Positions 39,367 through 48,083 of a stretch of DNA of 64,000 bases are shown here, piece by piece; position 1 is the first letter of the stretch, and the number at the start of each line of letters is the position of its first letter. Origin of the DNA: Sphingobium sp. D43FB (GTDB lineage: Bacteria > Pseudomonadota > Alphaproteobacteria > Sphingomonadales > Sphingomonadaceae); assembly GCF_002312805.1 (NCBI RefSeq), contig NZ_NMUA01000005.1, positions 124,001-188,000 on the forward strand, written 5' to 3'. Position numbers and translations under genes: made by a program. The notes under the pieces were generated by a model, which made no database searches, was not told the origin of the DNA, and saw only the letters and a program-made list of their open reading frames with translations.

Positions 39367-40146
39367 ATGCTTCTCGCGATCGACGCGGGCAATACCAATG
39401 TGGTTTTCGCGCTGCTCGACGGGCGGGACATCCGCGCGCGCTGGCGCATCGCGACCGACGCGCGCCGCACGGCGGACGAATATGCCGTGTGGCTCAACCA
39501 GTTGCTGATGCTCGAAGGCTATAAGATCGCCGACGTCAACACCGTCATCATCGCGACCGTGGTGCCCCGCGCGCTCCATAACCTGCAGGTTCTGGCCGAA
39601 AAATATTTCCGCACGACCGCACTGATCGCGGGGCAAGCACCGCTTGACTGGGGCATTGAACTGGATGTGGCGGAGCCGGGATCGGTGGGTGCCGACCGGG
39701 TTGTAAACGCCATTGCCGCGCACCATCTTTATAGCGGCGACTTGATCGTCATCGATTTCGGCACCGCGACCACGTTCGACGTGATCGACTATAGCGGGGC
39801 CTATAAGGGCGGCATCATCGCGCCGGGTATCAATCTCTCGCTCGATGCGCTAGTAGCAGCCGCCGCGAAGCTGCCCAGGATCGCGATCGCCCCACCGGAA
39901 AATCGTTCGGTGATCGGGCGGACGACCGAGGCGCAGATGCATATTGGCGTATTTTGGGGCTATGTAGCCATGATGGAGGGGCTGGTCGCCCGCATGAGGG
40001 CCGAAATCGGCCGCCCGACCAGGGTTATTTCGACGGGGGGCCTCGCGGTCATCTTCAACGACAACAGCGATATTTTCGATGCGATCGCGCCGGATCTGAC
40101 GATTCAGGGCCTCGCGCTGATGCACGAACGGAGTTTACAAGCATAA
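39367..40146 (+). CDS. coaX: Type III pantothenate kinase
   Basis: CoaX phosphorylates pantothenate, the first step of coenzyme A synthesis, and is not feedback-inhibited by CoA. The 259-residue protein shows the actin-like ATPase motifs [41 protein letters not shown] and [15 protein letters not shown]. It starts 14 bases after birA and its stop overlaps the RNase J ATG. Confidence 0.97.
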   Translation: MLLAIDAGNTNVVFALLDGRDIRARWRIATDARRTADEYAVWLNQLLMLEGYKIADVNTVIIATVVPRALHNLQVLAEKYFRTTALIAGQAPLDWGIELDVAEPGSVGADRVVNAIAAHHLYSGDLIVIDFGTATTFDVIDYSGAYKGGIIAPGINLSLDALVAAAAKLPRIAIAPPENRSVIGRTTEAQMHIGVFWGYVAMMEGLVARMRAEIGRPTRVISTGGLAVIFNDNSDIFDAIAPDLTIQGLALMHERSLQA

Positions 40147-41783
40147 TGACACCCAAGGATGAGCTGCTCTTCCTGGCCCTCGGTGGGTCGGGCGAGATCG
40201 GCATGAACGTCAATCTTTACGGCTGCCAGGGCAAATGGGTCATGGTCGACCTCGGCATGACCTTCGGCGACCCCACCTATCCCGGCATCGAACTGATCCT
40301 GCCCGATCTCACCTTCATCGAGGAACGACGCAAGGATCTGCTCGGCATCGTGCTGACGCACGGGCATGAGGATCATATCGGCGCGATCCCCTATCTCGCC
40401 GCCGACCTTGGCGTACCGCTCTATGCGACGCCCTTCACCGCAGGCCTCATCCGGCTGAAGCTGGAGGAAGAAGGGCTCACCAAGGAGGTCAAACTCCATG
40501 TTATCCAGAATGAGGGCAGCTTCAATCTGGGGCCATTCGGCTTCCGCTATGTGCCGCTCGCCCACTCGATCCCGGAGGGCAATGCCCTGCTGATCGACAC
40601 GCCGCACGGCAAGATTTTCCATACCGGCGACTGGAAGCTCGATGAGCGGCCGTTGCTCGGCGAACCGGCGACCCCCAAGGAACTGACGGCGATCGGTGAC
40701 GAGGGCATCCTCGCCATGGTCTGCGACAGCACCAATGTCTTCAATGACAAGGCCAGCGGTTCCGAAGGCGATGTGCGCGAAGGGTTGATGGAAACGATCG
40801 CTGGAGCGAAGGGCCGCGTCCTCGTCACCACCTTCGCCTCCAACGCCGCCCGCGTGCAGACGTTGGGCGAAGTCGCCACGGCAACAGGCCGCAAGGTCTG
40901 CGTCGCCGGACGCTCGCTCGACCGCATCATCGGCATGGCCAAGGCCAGCGGTTATCTCAAGGATTTCCCGCCGACCGTCGATTGGGACGATGCGATGGCA
41001 CTGCCCCGCAACGAGGTGATGATCATCGCGACGGGCGGGCAGGGCGAAGCCCGCGCTGCGCTCGCCCGCGTGGCGTTCGACAGCCATCCGATCAAGCTGG
41101 CGGAGGGCGACCTGGTCGTCTTCTCTTCCAAGCAGATCCCCGGCAATGAAATCGCCATCGGCCGCATCCAAAATGCGCTCGCCATGTCGGGCGTGCTGAT
41201 GGTCACCGATCGTCAGGCCGAAGTCCATGTGTCGGGCCACCCCGGTCGCCCGGAACTCGAAGCCATGTATCGCTGGATACGGCCCGAAATCCTGCTCCCC
41301 GTCCATGGCGAACGCCGCCATATGGCGGAGCAGGCCCGGTTGGCGCTGGCCAGTGGCATCCGCCACGCGCCGGTCCAGTCCAATGGCGACCTGCTGCGCC
41401 TCGCCCCCGGCGCGCCGGAGATTATCGGCAAGCAGGACACCGGACGCTTGGTGCTGGATGGCGACGTCATCCTGCCGGCCGATGGCGCGACCATCAACGA
41501 ACGGCGCAAGCTCGGCCTGCATGGCCAGATCAGCGTCGCCGTGGCGATCGACCGCAAGGGCAAGATGATCGGCAAGCCGACGCTGCGCACGCAGGGCGTG
41601 CCGGTGGAGGAAGACAAGGCGGCGTTCCTTGCCGAAGCATCGAATGATGCGGCGGCGGTGATCCCCAAGGGGTCGCTGGAGGATGATGCCGTGCGCGAGC
41701 GGGTTCGCCTCGCCGTGCGCCGGACGGCAACACGCTGGACCGGCAAGAAGCCGATAGTGGACGTACTGCTCATTCGCGCCTAA
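40146..41783 (+). CDS. rnj: Ribonuclease J
   Basis: RNase J is a metallo-beta-lactamase/beta-CASP ribonuclease with 5' exonuclease and endonuclease activity, used in rRNA and mRNA processing. The zinc motif THGHEDHIGAIPY gives H72, H74, D76 and H77; VCDSTNVF and GHPGRPELEAMYRWIRPE belong to the beta-CASP and core regions. 545 residues, full length. ATG 40146 overlaps the coaX stop as TAATG, confirming this start. Confidence 0.95.
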   Translation: MTPKDELLFLALGGSGEIGMNVNLYGCQGKWVMVDLGMTFGDPTYPGIELILPDLTFIEERRKDLLGIVLTHGHEDHIGAIPYLAADLGVPLYATPFTAGLIRLKLEEEGLTKEVKLHVIQNEGSFNLGPFGFRYVPLAHSIPEGNALLIDTPHGKIFHTGDWKLDERPLLGEPATPKELTAIGDEGILAMVCDSTNVFNDKASGSEGDVREGLMETIAGAKGRVLVTTFASNAARVQTLGEVATATGRKVCVAGRSLDRIIGMAKASGYLKDFPPTVDWDDAMALPRNEVMIIATGGQGEARAALARVAFDSHPIKLAEGDLVVFSSKQIPGNEIAIGRIQNALAMSGVLMVTDRQAEVHVSGHPGRPELEAMYRWIRPEILLPVHGERRHMAEQARLALASGIRHAPVQSNGDLLRLAPGAPEIIGKQDTGRLVLDGDVILPADGATINERRKLGLHGQISVAVAIDRKGKMIGKPTLRTQGVPVEEDKAAFLAEASNDAAAVIPKGSLEDDAVRERVRLAVRRTATRWTGKKPIVDVLLIRA

Positions 41784-41793
41784 TCAGGCGCGC

Positions 41794-42063
41794 ATGAATC
41801 TCTACGCCATCTTCGCCATCTATTTTTTGATGTGGGTCGTCTGCGCCTTCGTCATGCTTCCCTTCGGCATCCGCACGCCCGACGAAACGGGTGAGGTGAT
41901 GCTGAAGGGGCAGGCGGACAGCGCCCCCAGCAACTTCCGCCCCGGCCGCGTCGCCCTGCGCGCGACGATCCTGGCATCGATCCTGTTCGGCCTTTATTAT
42001 GCCAATTATGTGCAGGGCTGGGTGACGGCGGACATGCTGCCCAAATATAGCGGCACGCGCTGA
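41794..42063 (+). CDS. DUF1467 family small membrane protein
   Basis: The 89-residue protein has two membrane helices (residues 3-22 and 56-74) and the phrase LPFGIRTPDE in the loop, characteristic of DUF1467 proteins found widely in alphaproteobacteria. Function unknown. It lies ten bases after rnj, a conserved neighbour as far as I recall. Confidence 0.85.
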   Translation: MNLYAIFAIYFLMWVVCAFVMLPFGIRTPDETGEVMLKGQADSAPSNFRPGRVALRATILASILFGLYYANYVQGWVTADMLPKYSGTR

Positions 42064-42072
42064 GCCAAGGCC

Positions 42073-42097
42073 ATTCCCCGGCGCAGACCGGGGAACG
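42073..42097. terminator. TTCCCCGG hairpin between convergent genes
   Basis: TTCCCCGG and CCGGGGAA pair around a short loop in the gap between DUF1467 and the convergent coiled-coil gene. It is a short member of the family seen at 9462-9545 and may act as a bidirectional terminator, although no T-run follows. Confidence 0.5.
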
Positions 42098-42107
42098 CCA
42101 TCCCACC

Positions 42108-45100
42108 TTATTGCCGCAGCCGCTCGATCGCCTGCGCCAGCGCGACATAGAGCTTGCCCATGTCGGACGACAGCACCGCAACGCCCAGCGCATTGCCGTC
42201 GCGCGCCGACAGGATGATCCGCAGCATCGATTCGAAATCGTGGATGTAGCGGTTCACATGATCCCGGAACTCGGCATCATCGTCATAATGGAGTGCGATT
42301 TCCCGCGACTCGCCCGCATCCAGCAGCTTGACCGCGCGGCGCGTGAATACGCCCCGGTCGCCCTTTAGATAGGCCGACCAGGCCGTATCGGTCACGTCGT
42401 TGGACAATATCTTGGCGACGTCGATCGCGGTGCTGTTGAGCGATTCGATCAAGGCGGCGGAGCGACGTGCGAAATGGTCGCGGTCGCGATCCTCCGACGC
42501 TTGTTCGGCCTGCGCGATGCGCTGCTCTATCGTCGCGCTGGTGTCGGCGATGGTCAGCAGTTGGCGCGTCAGCCGCTCCGATGCCTGATGCGCGGCCTTG
42601 ATCGCTTCCTCGGCCACCTTGGCCACCTGTTCGATCTGTTCGGCGACCCTGTCGCCCAACGCCCGCTGCATTGCCGCTTCGCTGGCATCGCCCAATTGCT
42701 GGGCGGCGTCGGGAATGGCGCGGGACAATGCCTGCCGCGCGCGCTCGGCGGCCTGATCGGCGGTGTCCTTGACCCGCAACAAGGCGGTGACGAGCAGTGG
42801 CCCGGCCCCTTCGGTGATCCGCGTTGCATCCTGATGCGCGCCGTCCAGCGCCACGCGCAGGCGATCGACCAGTTGGCGATTGGCCTCCAGCCCGCTTTGC
42901 GTGCTTTCCAGCCATTCGGTCAGGCGACTGCCTTGTCCGCGCAGCAGCGACTCGGCCTCTTCGGCTCGGCCGGCCAGCGCCTGCGAAATCGCTTCCAGCC
43001 GTTCCAGTTCGGGTGTCGCGCTGCCCAGCAGGGCACGGCTCTGTTCCATCCGCGCATCGAACCGATCCAGCGCCGCCGGATAGGTTTCATCCAGTTCGCG
43101 CACGCTCGAATCCAGCGCCACGAGCAAGGTTTCGGCGCTACCGATCAGCTTGTCCGCCGTCAGGCCACCGGCCGTCAGCGCACCGTCGATCCGCTGTGTC
43201 TCGCCCGTCAGACGAGTCAGTGCGTCGGTCATCCGTTCGCTGCGCGCCAGCGCCGCTTCTTCCAGCGTCGCGAACTTGCCTTCGGTTCCAGCGATAGTGT
43301 CGTTCAGCCCGTCATGCAGGCTGTTCATCAACGCCTTCTGCCCTTCCACCAAATCGTTGATCTGGTGGAGGCGCCCTTCGACTTCACCGATCGAGTCGCT
43401 CAGGCCGATGATCGTATCGCTGCCGATCGCATCCAGGCTTTCGCGCGACCGGGCGATCAGGGCATCCAGTGCCGCAGCCTGGTTCGATAGGCTGGTATCG
43501 GTCTGGCGCAAGGCGGCCTGCGCCCGATCGAGCGCATCGCCCATCCGTTCGCGCAGATCCTGTTCGATCTTGTCCATGTCGCGCGTCAGGACGGCCATCA
43601 CGCCTTCGCTGGCGCTGCCAATCCCGGCCTCCGCTGCGGTGACCAGCGCGCTTAGCGTGTCGGCCCGACGAGACAAGCCTTCGTCGGCTGTCGCCATGGC
43701 CGTCTCGACCTTCGCCAGCAGCCCGTCCAGCCGCTCCTGCAAATTGGCTTGGGCATGGTCCAGATCCGCGCCCAAAGTCTGACGGACGGTTTCACTGGCG
43801 GTAGCCGCGCCAGCCTGCGCCGAATCGACCATGGCGACCAGCGCCAGCGATTGTGCTTCGATGTCGGCGCGCGTGCGATCCATCGCCTGCCGGGCGGCAT
43901 CCAGCCTGACCTGCAACGCAGCCTGAGCATGGTCCAGATCCGCGCCCAAAGTCTGGCGGACGACATCGCTGGTGCTGGCCACGCCAGCCTGCGCCGAATC
44001 GACCATGGCGACCAACGCCACCGATTGCGCTTCGATATCGGCGCGGGTCAGATCCATCGCCTGCTTGGCGGCATCCAGCCGGACCTGCAATGCGGCGTGG
44101 GCATGGTCCAATTCTTCGATCAGGGTCTGGCGGACGCCAGCACTGGTGCTGCTTACACCGGCTTGCGCCGTATCGATCAACGTCGCCAGTGCTGCAGTCT
44201 GTGCATCGACATCAGCACGGGTGCGATCCATCGCCTGCCTGACGATGGCCAGCCGCTCTTCCAAAGCAGCCTGGGCATGATCCAGTTCCGCGATGAGCGC
44301 GTTACGGGCAGTTTCACTAGTGCTGCTGACACCGGCCTGGGCCGTGTCGACCAGCGCCACCAGCGCCGCCGATTGCGCTTCCACATCCTGGCGCGTGCGG
44401 TCCATTGCCTGGCGCGCGGTTTGCGCGGTGGCGTCGATCCGTCCTGCGGCTATCTCCGCCATGCCGGTGACTTCCTCGCTCGCTGAGCGGGTCGCTTCCT
44501 GCAACTGGGTCAACTGGCTCGACAGGCTCTTGGTCGCCGAAAGGGTGCGCGTCCGCGCCTCATCCGACAATTCGCCCAGCGCATGCAATCGCGCTTCCAG
44601 CGTGTCGATCCGGTCGCCCAGGGCATGGCTATTGTCCATGATCTGCGCTGCCATGCGGCCCGTGCGATCCTCCAGTTCGGGGATCGTGCCCATCAGCGCG
44701 TGCATCTGCGCCATCAAGGCGGCACCGGCGCGTTCGGCGACTTCGGCGCGCGCGGCACTGGCATGCGCCCGGCTGGCGATCAATTCGGCCGATGCTTCCA
44801 TGTTGCTGCTGGCGGCGGCCCCATAGCTGTCGAGCAGTTCGGCCTGATCCTGCATCTTCTTGCGCGCGGTTTCCAACTGGGTCGCGATCCGGCCCAGTCG
44901 TATTTCCAGCAGGTCGGCCTCGGTCCGCAGCGCGCGCGCTGTATCGAGATAGCGACGCGATTCGGACCGGCTGTTGCGTACCAGCAGCAGATAAGTCAGG
45001 GCGAGCAGGGTCAGCGGCACCAGCAGCGTTGCTATGCCACTGGCCCATGCCGACGGCCCGGCGCGCAGGTCGCCCGACGCGATCATCGCCCAGCCGGCAA

Positions 45101-45296
45101 AGCCGACCCAGGCGACGGCCGCGCCCATCAAGATGATACGAACCCGCTTTATCCCGGCCTCGCCCGACTCTGCGGCTGGCTCATCGTCTTCGATGTCCAG
45201 CACGGCTTGGTTCAAAAGCAGGATATCGTCCGCTTGCGCAGGCGTCTCCGATGGTTCGTCGCGCCAGAACTCGACGATTGTGCTGCCCCCTGTCAT
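42108..45296 (-). CDS. Large membrane-anchored coiled-coil protein, TipN-like layout
   Basis: This 1062-residue protein has an acidic cytoplasmic start, two closely spaced membrane helices (about residues 54-73 and 87-106), and then 800 residues of alanine-rich predicted coiled coil. It ends in a compact, better conserved-looking domain (from about residue 950: DVAKILSNDVTDTAWSAYLK, then FTRRAVKLLDAGE and FESMLRIILSARDG). Four perfect-length 58-residue repeats occupy residues 295-526. Two N-terminal helices followed by a long coiled coil is the layout of Caulobacter TipN, the new-pole marker; homology is my inference. It is transcribed toward DUF1467 and away from the Hpt-like operon. Confidence 0.75.
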   Translation of the reverse strand: MTGGSTIVEFWRDEPSETPAQADDILLLNQAVLDIEDDEPAAESGEAGIKRVRIILMGAAVAWVGFAGWAMIASGDLRAGPSAWASGIATLLVPLTLLALTYLLLVRNSRSESRRYLDTARALRTEADLLEIRLGRIATQLETARKKMQDQAELLDSYGAAASSNMEASAELIASRAHASAARAEVAERAGAALMAQMHALMGTIPELEDRTGRMAAQIMDNSHALGDRIDTLEARLHALGELSDEARTRTLSATKSLSSQLTQLQEATRSASEEVTGMAEIAAGRIDATAQTARQAMDRTRQDVEAQSAALVALVDTAQAGVSSTSETARNALIAELDHAQAALEERLAIVRQAMDRTRADVDAQTAALATLIDTAQAGVSSTSAGVRQTLIEELDHAHAALQVRLDAAKQAMDLTRADIEAQSVALVAMVDSAQAGVASTSDVVRQTLGADLDHAQAALQVRLDAARQAMDRTRADIEAQSLALVAMVDSAQAGAATASETVRQTLGADLDHAQANLQERLDGLLAKVETAMATADEGLSRRADTLSALVTAAEAGIGSASEGVMAVLTRDMDKIEQDLRERMGDALDRAQAALRQTDTSLSNQAAALDALIARSRESLDAIGSDTIIGLSDSIGEVEGRLHQINDLVEGQKALMNSLHDGLNDTIAGTEGKFATLEEAALARSERMTDALTRLTGETQRIDGALTAGGLTADKLIGSAETLLVALDSSVRELDETYPAALDRFDARMEQSRALLGSATPELERLEAISQALAGRAEEAESLLRGQGSRLTEWLESTQSGLEANRQLVDRLRVALDGAHQDATRITEGAGPLLVTALLRVKDTADQAAERARQALSRAIPDAAQQLGDASEAAMQRALGDRVAEQIEQVAKVAEEAIKAAHQASERLTRQLLTIADTSATIEQRIAQAEQASEDRDRDHFARRSAALIESLNSTAIDVAKILSNDVTDTAWSAYLKGDRGVFTRRAVKLLDAGESREIALHYDDDAEFRDHVNRYIHDFESMLRIILSARDGNALGVAVLSSDMGKLYVALAQAIERLRQ
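43719..44414 (-). repeat. Four tandem 174-bp in-frame repeats
   Basis: Inside the coiled-coil gene, residues 295-352, 353-410, 411-468 and 469-526 each begin with (R/K)QAMD(R/L)TR and contain VD(T/S)AQAG or ID(T/S)AQAG and LDHA(Q/H)A. The period is exactly 58 codons. The DNA copies remain very similar, which points to recent duplication or active homogenisation. Confidence 0.9.
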
Positions 45297-45376
45297 ATCC
45301 TCATCCTAGCATCTTTTTTGCGTGCGGGAATGCCCCGTTACCAAAACTTAACCCGTGTTCGATAGCGTTGGTCGCC

Positions 45377-45691
45377 ATGTCCTATGATCCTGGTGCCCTT
45401 GACGCTGCTTTGGCGGCCGCAGTCGGCGACGACCGTGCGTTGATCGCCGATTTGCGGGTCGCCTTCATGGAAAGCGCGGCGCGTCAGGTCGATCTGCTCG
45501 GCCGTGCCCGCTGCGATGCCAATTGGGCGCTGGCGGCCTGGCGGTTGAAGGGGTTGGCGGCCAGTTTCGGCCTCACATCGTTGATGGCGCTGGCCGACGA
45601 AGCGGCGCAGGCGGCGCCCGGCGATCCGCGCGCGCTGCGGCGGTTGCGCCATGCCCTGGCGGGCCTTGAGCAGGACATTCCGCATAGCTGA
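45377..45691 (+). CDS. Hpt-like protein lacking the phosphoacceptor histidine
   Basis: The 104-residue helical protein fits the histidine phosphotransfer (Hpt) pattern, A-H-x-L-K-G-x-A-x-x-x-G, but reads AAWRLKGLAASFG, with W55 in place of the histidine. K58 and G59, which normally flank the phosphorylated residue, are kept. It cannot act as a normal phosphotransfer protein, but could dock to receivers or kinases. ATG 45377 is used because upstream sequence is noncoding. First gene of a four-gene operon divergent from the coiled-coil gene. Confidence 0.65.
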   Translation: MSYDPGALDAALAAAVGDDRALIADLRVAFMESAARQVDLLGRARCDANWALAAWRLKGLAASFGLTSLMALADEAAQAAPGDPRALRRLRHALAGLEQDIPHS

Positions 45692-45769
45692 TACGGCTTT
45701 GCTTGCGTCAAACCCTTTGCCTTGCGAAAAGGTCGCTTCAACAGCCAACGGGTCGACAAGCATAAAAGA

Positions 45770-46936
45770 ATGAGTTTTTCCGCGATTCTCAGCGCCAGCC
45801 GCACGACGGCCGATACGCCCGCAGGCCTGCGCGCCAGCCTGCATTTCGCGGGCCAGACGCTGATCGAATATCAGGCGCGGCAGGCGGCGCGTGCCGGTGC
45901 CGACCGAATCATGATCCTCGTCAGCGTCATCACCCCCGCCGTGTCCCAGGCCGTCGATCGCTTGAGCGCGGACGGCATTGCCGTGGCATTGGTGCGCGAC
46001 ATGGTATCGATGGTGCGCGATGTGCCGCGCGATGCCGACGTGCTGCTTGTCGCCGACGGCGCGATCGTGGCGCAGGCGCATGTCGATGCACTGGGCGCGA
46101 GCGAGGGCAACACGCTGCTCGTCGCCGACGACACCCGCGCCAGTGCCCCGTTCGAACGGATTGATGCAGGCCAGCGCTGGGCGGGCGTGGCCCGGATCAG
46201 CCCCGCTTTGATGTTCGACACGCTCGACATGATCGGTGACTGGGACTTGTCGCTGACGCTGGTGCGCGCCGCAGTGCAGAAGGGCGCACGCCGCATCACC
46301 GCGCCGCAGGACGACCTGCTCGAAGGTCGCGTCGCCATCGTCGATAGCCAGCAGCAGGCCGATCTGGTGGCGCAGGCGGTCACGGCCGCTGGTGTCTCGC
46401 GCAGCCCCACGCGGGGCGGAATCGAACATTATGTCCTCGCCCCTTTAGCCCGCATGGCCAGCGCCCCGCTGATGCGGATGCAGGTGCCCGCTTTTCAGGT
46501 CCGGGTCAGCGCCATCGCGCTCGCCGCCGTCGCGCTCGTGCCGATCGAACTGCTCTGGCCATTGACCGGCTTCTGCATGCTATTGATCGCCTTGCTGCTC
46601 GCCGAACTCGCCGATCGGCTCGATGCCATGGCGTTGCGACCGCCGCCTGCGGGCGCGCTCGCCTTCGCCACGCCGATCCTGGCGCTGATCGGCATCGTCC
46701 TGGCAGGCCGCAGTCCGCTCGCGGTCGATCTTGCGCTGCTGCTAGCGATCATCCTGGTCGCCGACCGGCAGGGCCGCAGCGGCGAGGCGCGGCCGTGGAT
46801 GATCTTCACCCCCGCCAGTGCGCTGCTGCTGATGGTCGCGACCGGCCTGTTCGGCGTGCTGGCGCAGGGATTGCGCGTCGCCATGCTGCTCGCCATCGCC
46901 TCGATCGGCGCAATCATTTTACGGCGTCGTGCATAA
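45770..46936 (+). CDS. Nucleotidyltransferase-like protein with membrane C-terminus
   Basis: The 388-residue protein has two parts. Residues 1-220 resemble a sugar-nucleotide transferase-type Rossmann fold: ASLHFAGQTLIEYQARQAARAGA at the start, then DVLLVADGAIVAQAHVDAL, though the usual glycine-rich GxGTRL loop is not obvious. Residues 240-388 hold four or five membrane helices. I know of no characterised protein with this combination; CDP-alcohol phosphatidyltransferase fusions are a distant comparison. It lies between the Hpt-like and DUF2336 genes on the same strand. Confidence 0.6.
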   Translation: MSFSAILSASRTTADTPAGLRASLHFAGQTLIEYQARQAARAGADRIMILVSVITPAVSQAVDRLSADGIAVALVRDMVSMVRDVPRDADVLLVADGAIVAQAHVDALGASEGNTLLVADDTRASAPFERIDAGQRWAGVARISPALMFDTLDMIGDWDLSLTLVRAAVQKGARRITAPQDDLLEGRVAIVDSQQQADLVAQAVTAAGVSRSPTRGGIEHYVLAPLARMASAPLMRMQVPAFQVRVSAIALAAVALVPIELLWPLTGFCMLLIALLLAELADRLDAMALRPPPAGALAFATPILALIGIVLAGRSPLAVDLALLLAIILVADRQGRSGEARPWMIFTPASALLLMVATGLFGVLAQGLRVAMLLAIASIGAIILRRRA

Positions 46937-46980
46937 AGATTTCCTGCGGACGGTTTAGTGCATTTTAAGGACGTGCGATT

Positions 46981-48081
46981 ATGCTGCACCGCATGAGCGT
47001 CTTTTCGTCCCTTGCCGGTTCGACAATGACGGATAGCTGGCCGATGACGCGAGTCATGGCGGGCATGTCCGCCGTGCCGGTTGGTCATGCCATCGACCTG
47101 GCCTTTTTCTTTCCGACGGACGAACGCCCGCGCCACGACGCGTTGATCGCGGAGACGCGGCGGCATCTGGGCGGCTGCCTGACCGCGATCGAAATGGCGC
47201 TGCGCGTGTCGCTCGATCATGCCCCGGCCATCGCCACCGCGCTCGCGCCCTGGGCCGATCCCGTCTGCTGGCGCATGCTCTGCGATCAGCCCGCGATGCT
47301 CAGCCCGGCCTTGCTCGCCCATATGCAGATGCGCGCGGGCGTCACGCTGATGCTGCGCCAGTTCGGCCAGCCCGGTGCCGACCACATTACCGAGGAAGAG
47401 GGCGAACCACTGTTGCGCGCCGACGATCCCCTGATCGGCAATGCCGTCTCCGCGCTCACTTTGGCCGAGGGCCGCTGGATCGCACGCGGCGGCGAGGATC
47501 AGCCGATGCGGCCCGATCTGCCCGCCGAACATCATGCCGAACTGGTCTGGACCGCCGCCGCCTGCCTCGCCTCGATCGCGCGGCGCGGGGCGGGGGAAGC
47601 GGGCGATGCACTGCTCGTTGCCTTCGAACGCTCCGGCTGGGCCTTGCTCGCCGACCATGACGAAAGCGTCAGCCCGATCGCCGAAGCCGAACGGCTGGTG
47701 CGCGGCATGGGCGCGGCGGCCGATGCGCCCGACCTGCTTGGCGCAGCGCTCGACCAGCGGCGCTTCCTGCTGTTCGCCGCGCTCGCCGCCCGGCGGCTGC
47801 GGATGCGCGCGATGCAGGTCATCGACATTTTGGTGATGGGTCCGGTGGCGCAGATCGCGACTTTGTGCCGGGCGCTGGGCGGGGCGGATGCCGATTATCG
47901 CCATCTGCTGCTGTCGCTCCGCCCGATTCGCCCCGCTCTGTCCGACCTCGCCATTGTCAAGGCGTCCGCCCATTATCGCGATCTGCCTGAAATGGCGGCC
48001 GATGCGGCGGTCAGTGCCCTGCGCACGCCCGCGCCTTTTCGCGCCAAGCTCGACCATCTGCTGCAAGTCACCACCCGTTGA
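46981..48081 (+). CDS. Probable DUF2336-family protein
   Basis: This 366-residue, entirely helical, alanine- and leucine-rich soluble protein has no signal or membrane segment. The pattern of short helical repeats (RRFLLFAALAARRLRM, LCRALGGADADYRHLL) resembles DUF2336 proteins, HEAT-like repeats common in alphaproteobacteria and often found near sensor kinases. It begins 44 bases after the membrane nucleotidyltransferase-like gene, and its TGA lies two bases before the ATG of the kinase-like gene. Confidence 0.55.
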   Translation: MLHRMSVFSSLAGSTMTDSWPMTRVMAGMSAVPVGHAIDLAFFFPTDERPRHDALIAETRRHLGGCLTAIEMALRVSLDHAPAIATALAPWADPVCWRMLCDQPAMLSPALLAHMQMRAGVTLMLRQFGQPGADHITEEEGEPLLRADDPLIGNAVSALTLAEGRWIARGGEDQPMRPDLPAEHHAELVWTAAACLASIARRGAGEAGDALLVAFERSGWALLADHDESVSPIAEAERLVRGMGAAADAPDLLGAALDQRRFLLFAALAARRLRMRAMQVIDILVMGPVAQIATLCRALGGADADYRHLLLSLRPIRPALSDLAIVKASAHYRDLPEMAADAAVSALRTPAPFRAKLDHLLQVTTR

Positions 48082-48083
48082 AC

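Noticed and set aside
43719..44414. CRISPR-like or satellite array
   Set aside because: The 174-bp period is in frame, without spacers, inside a coiled-coil coding sequence.
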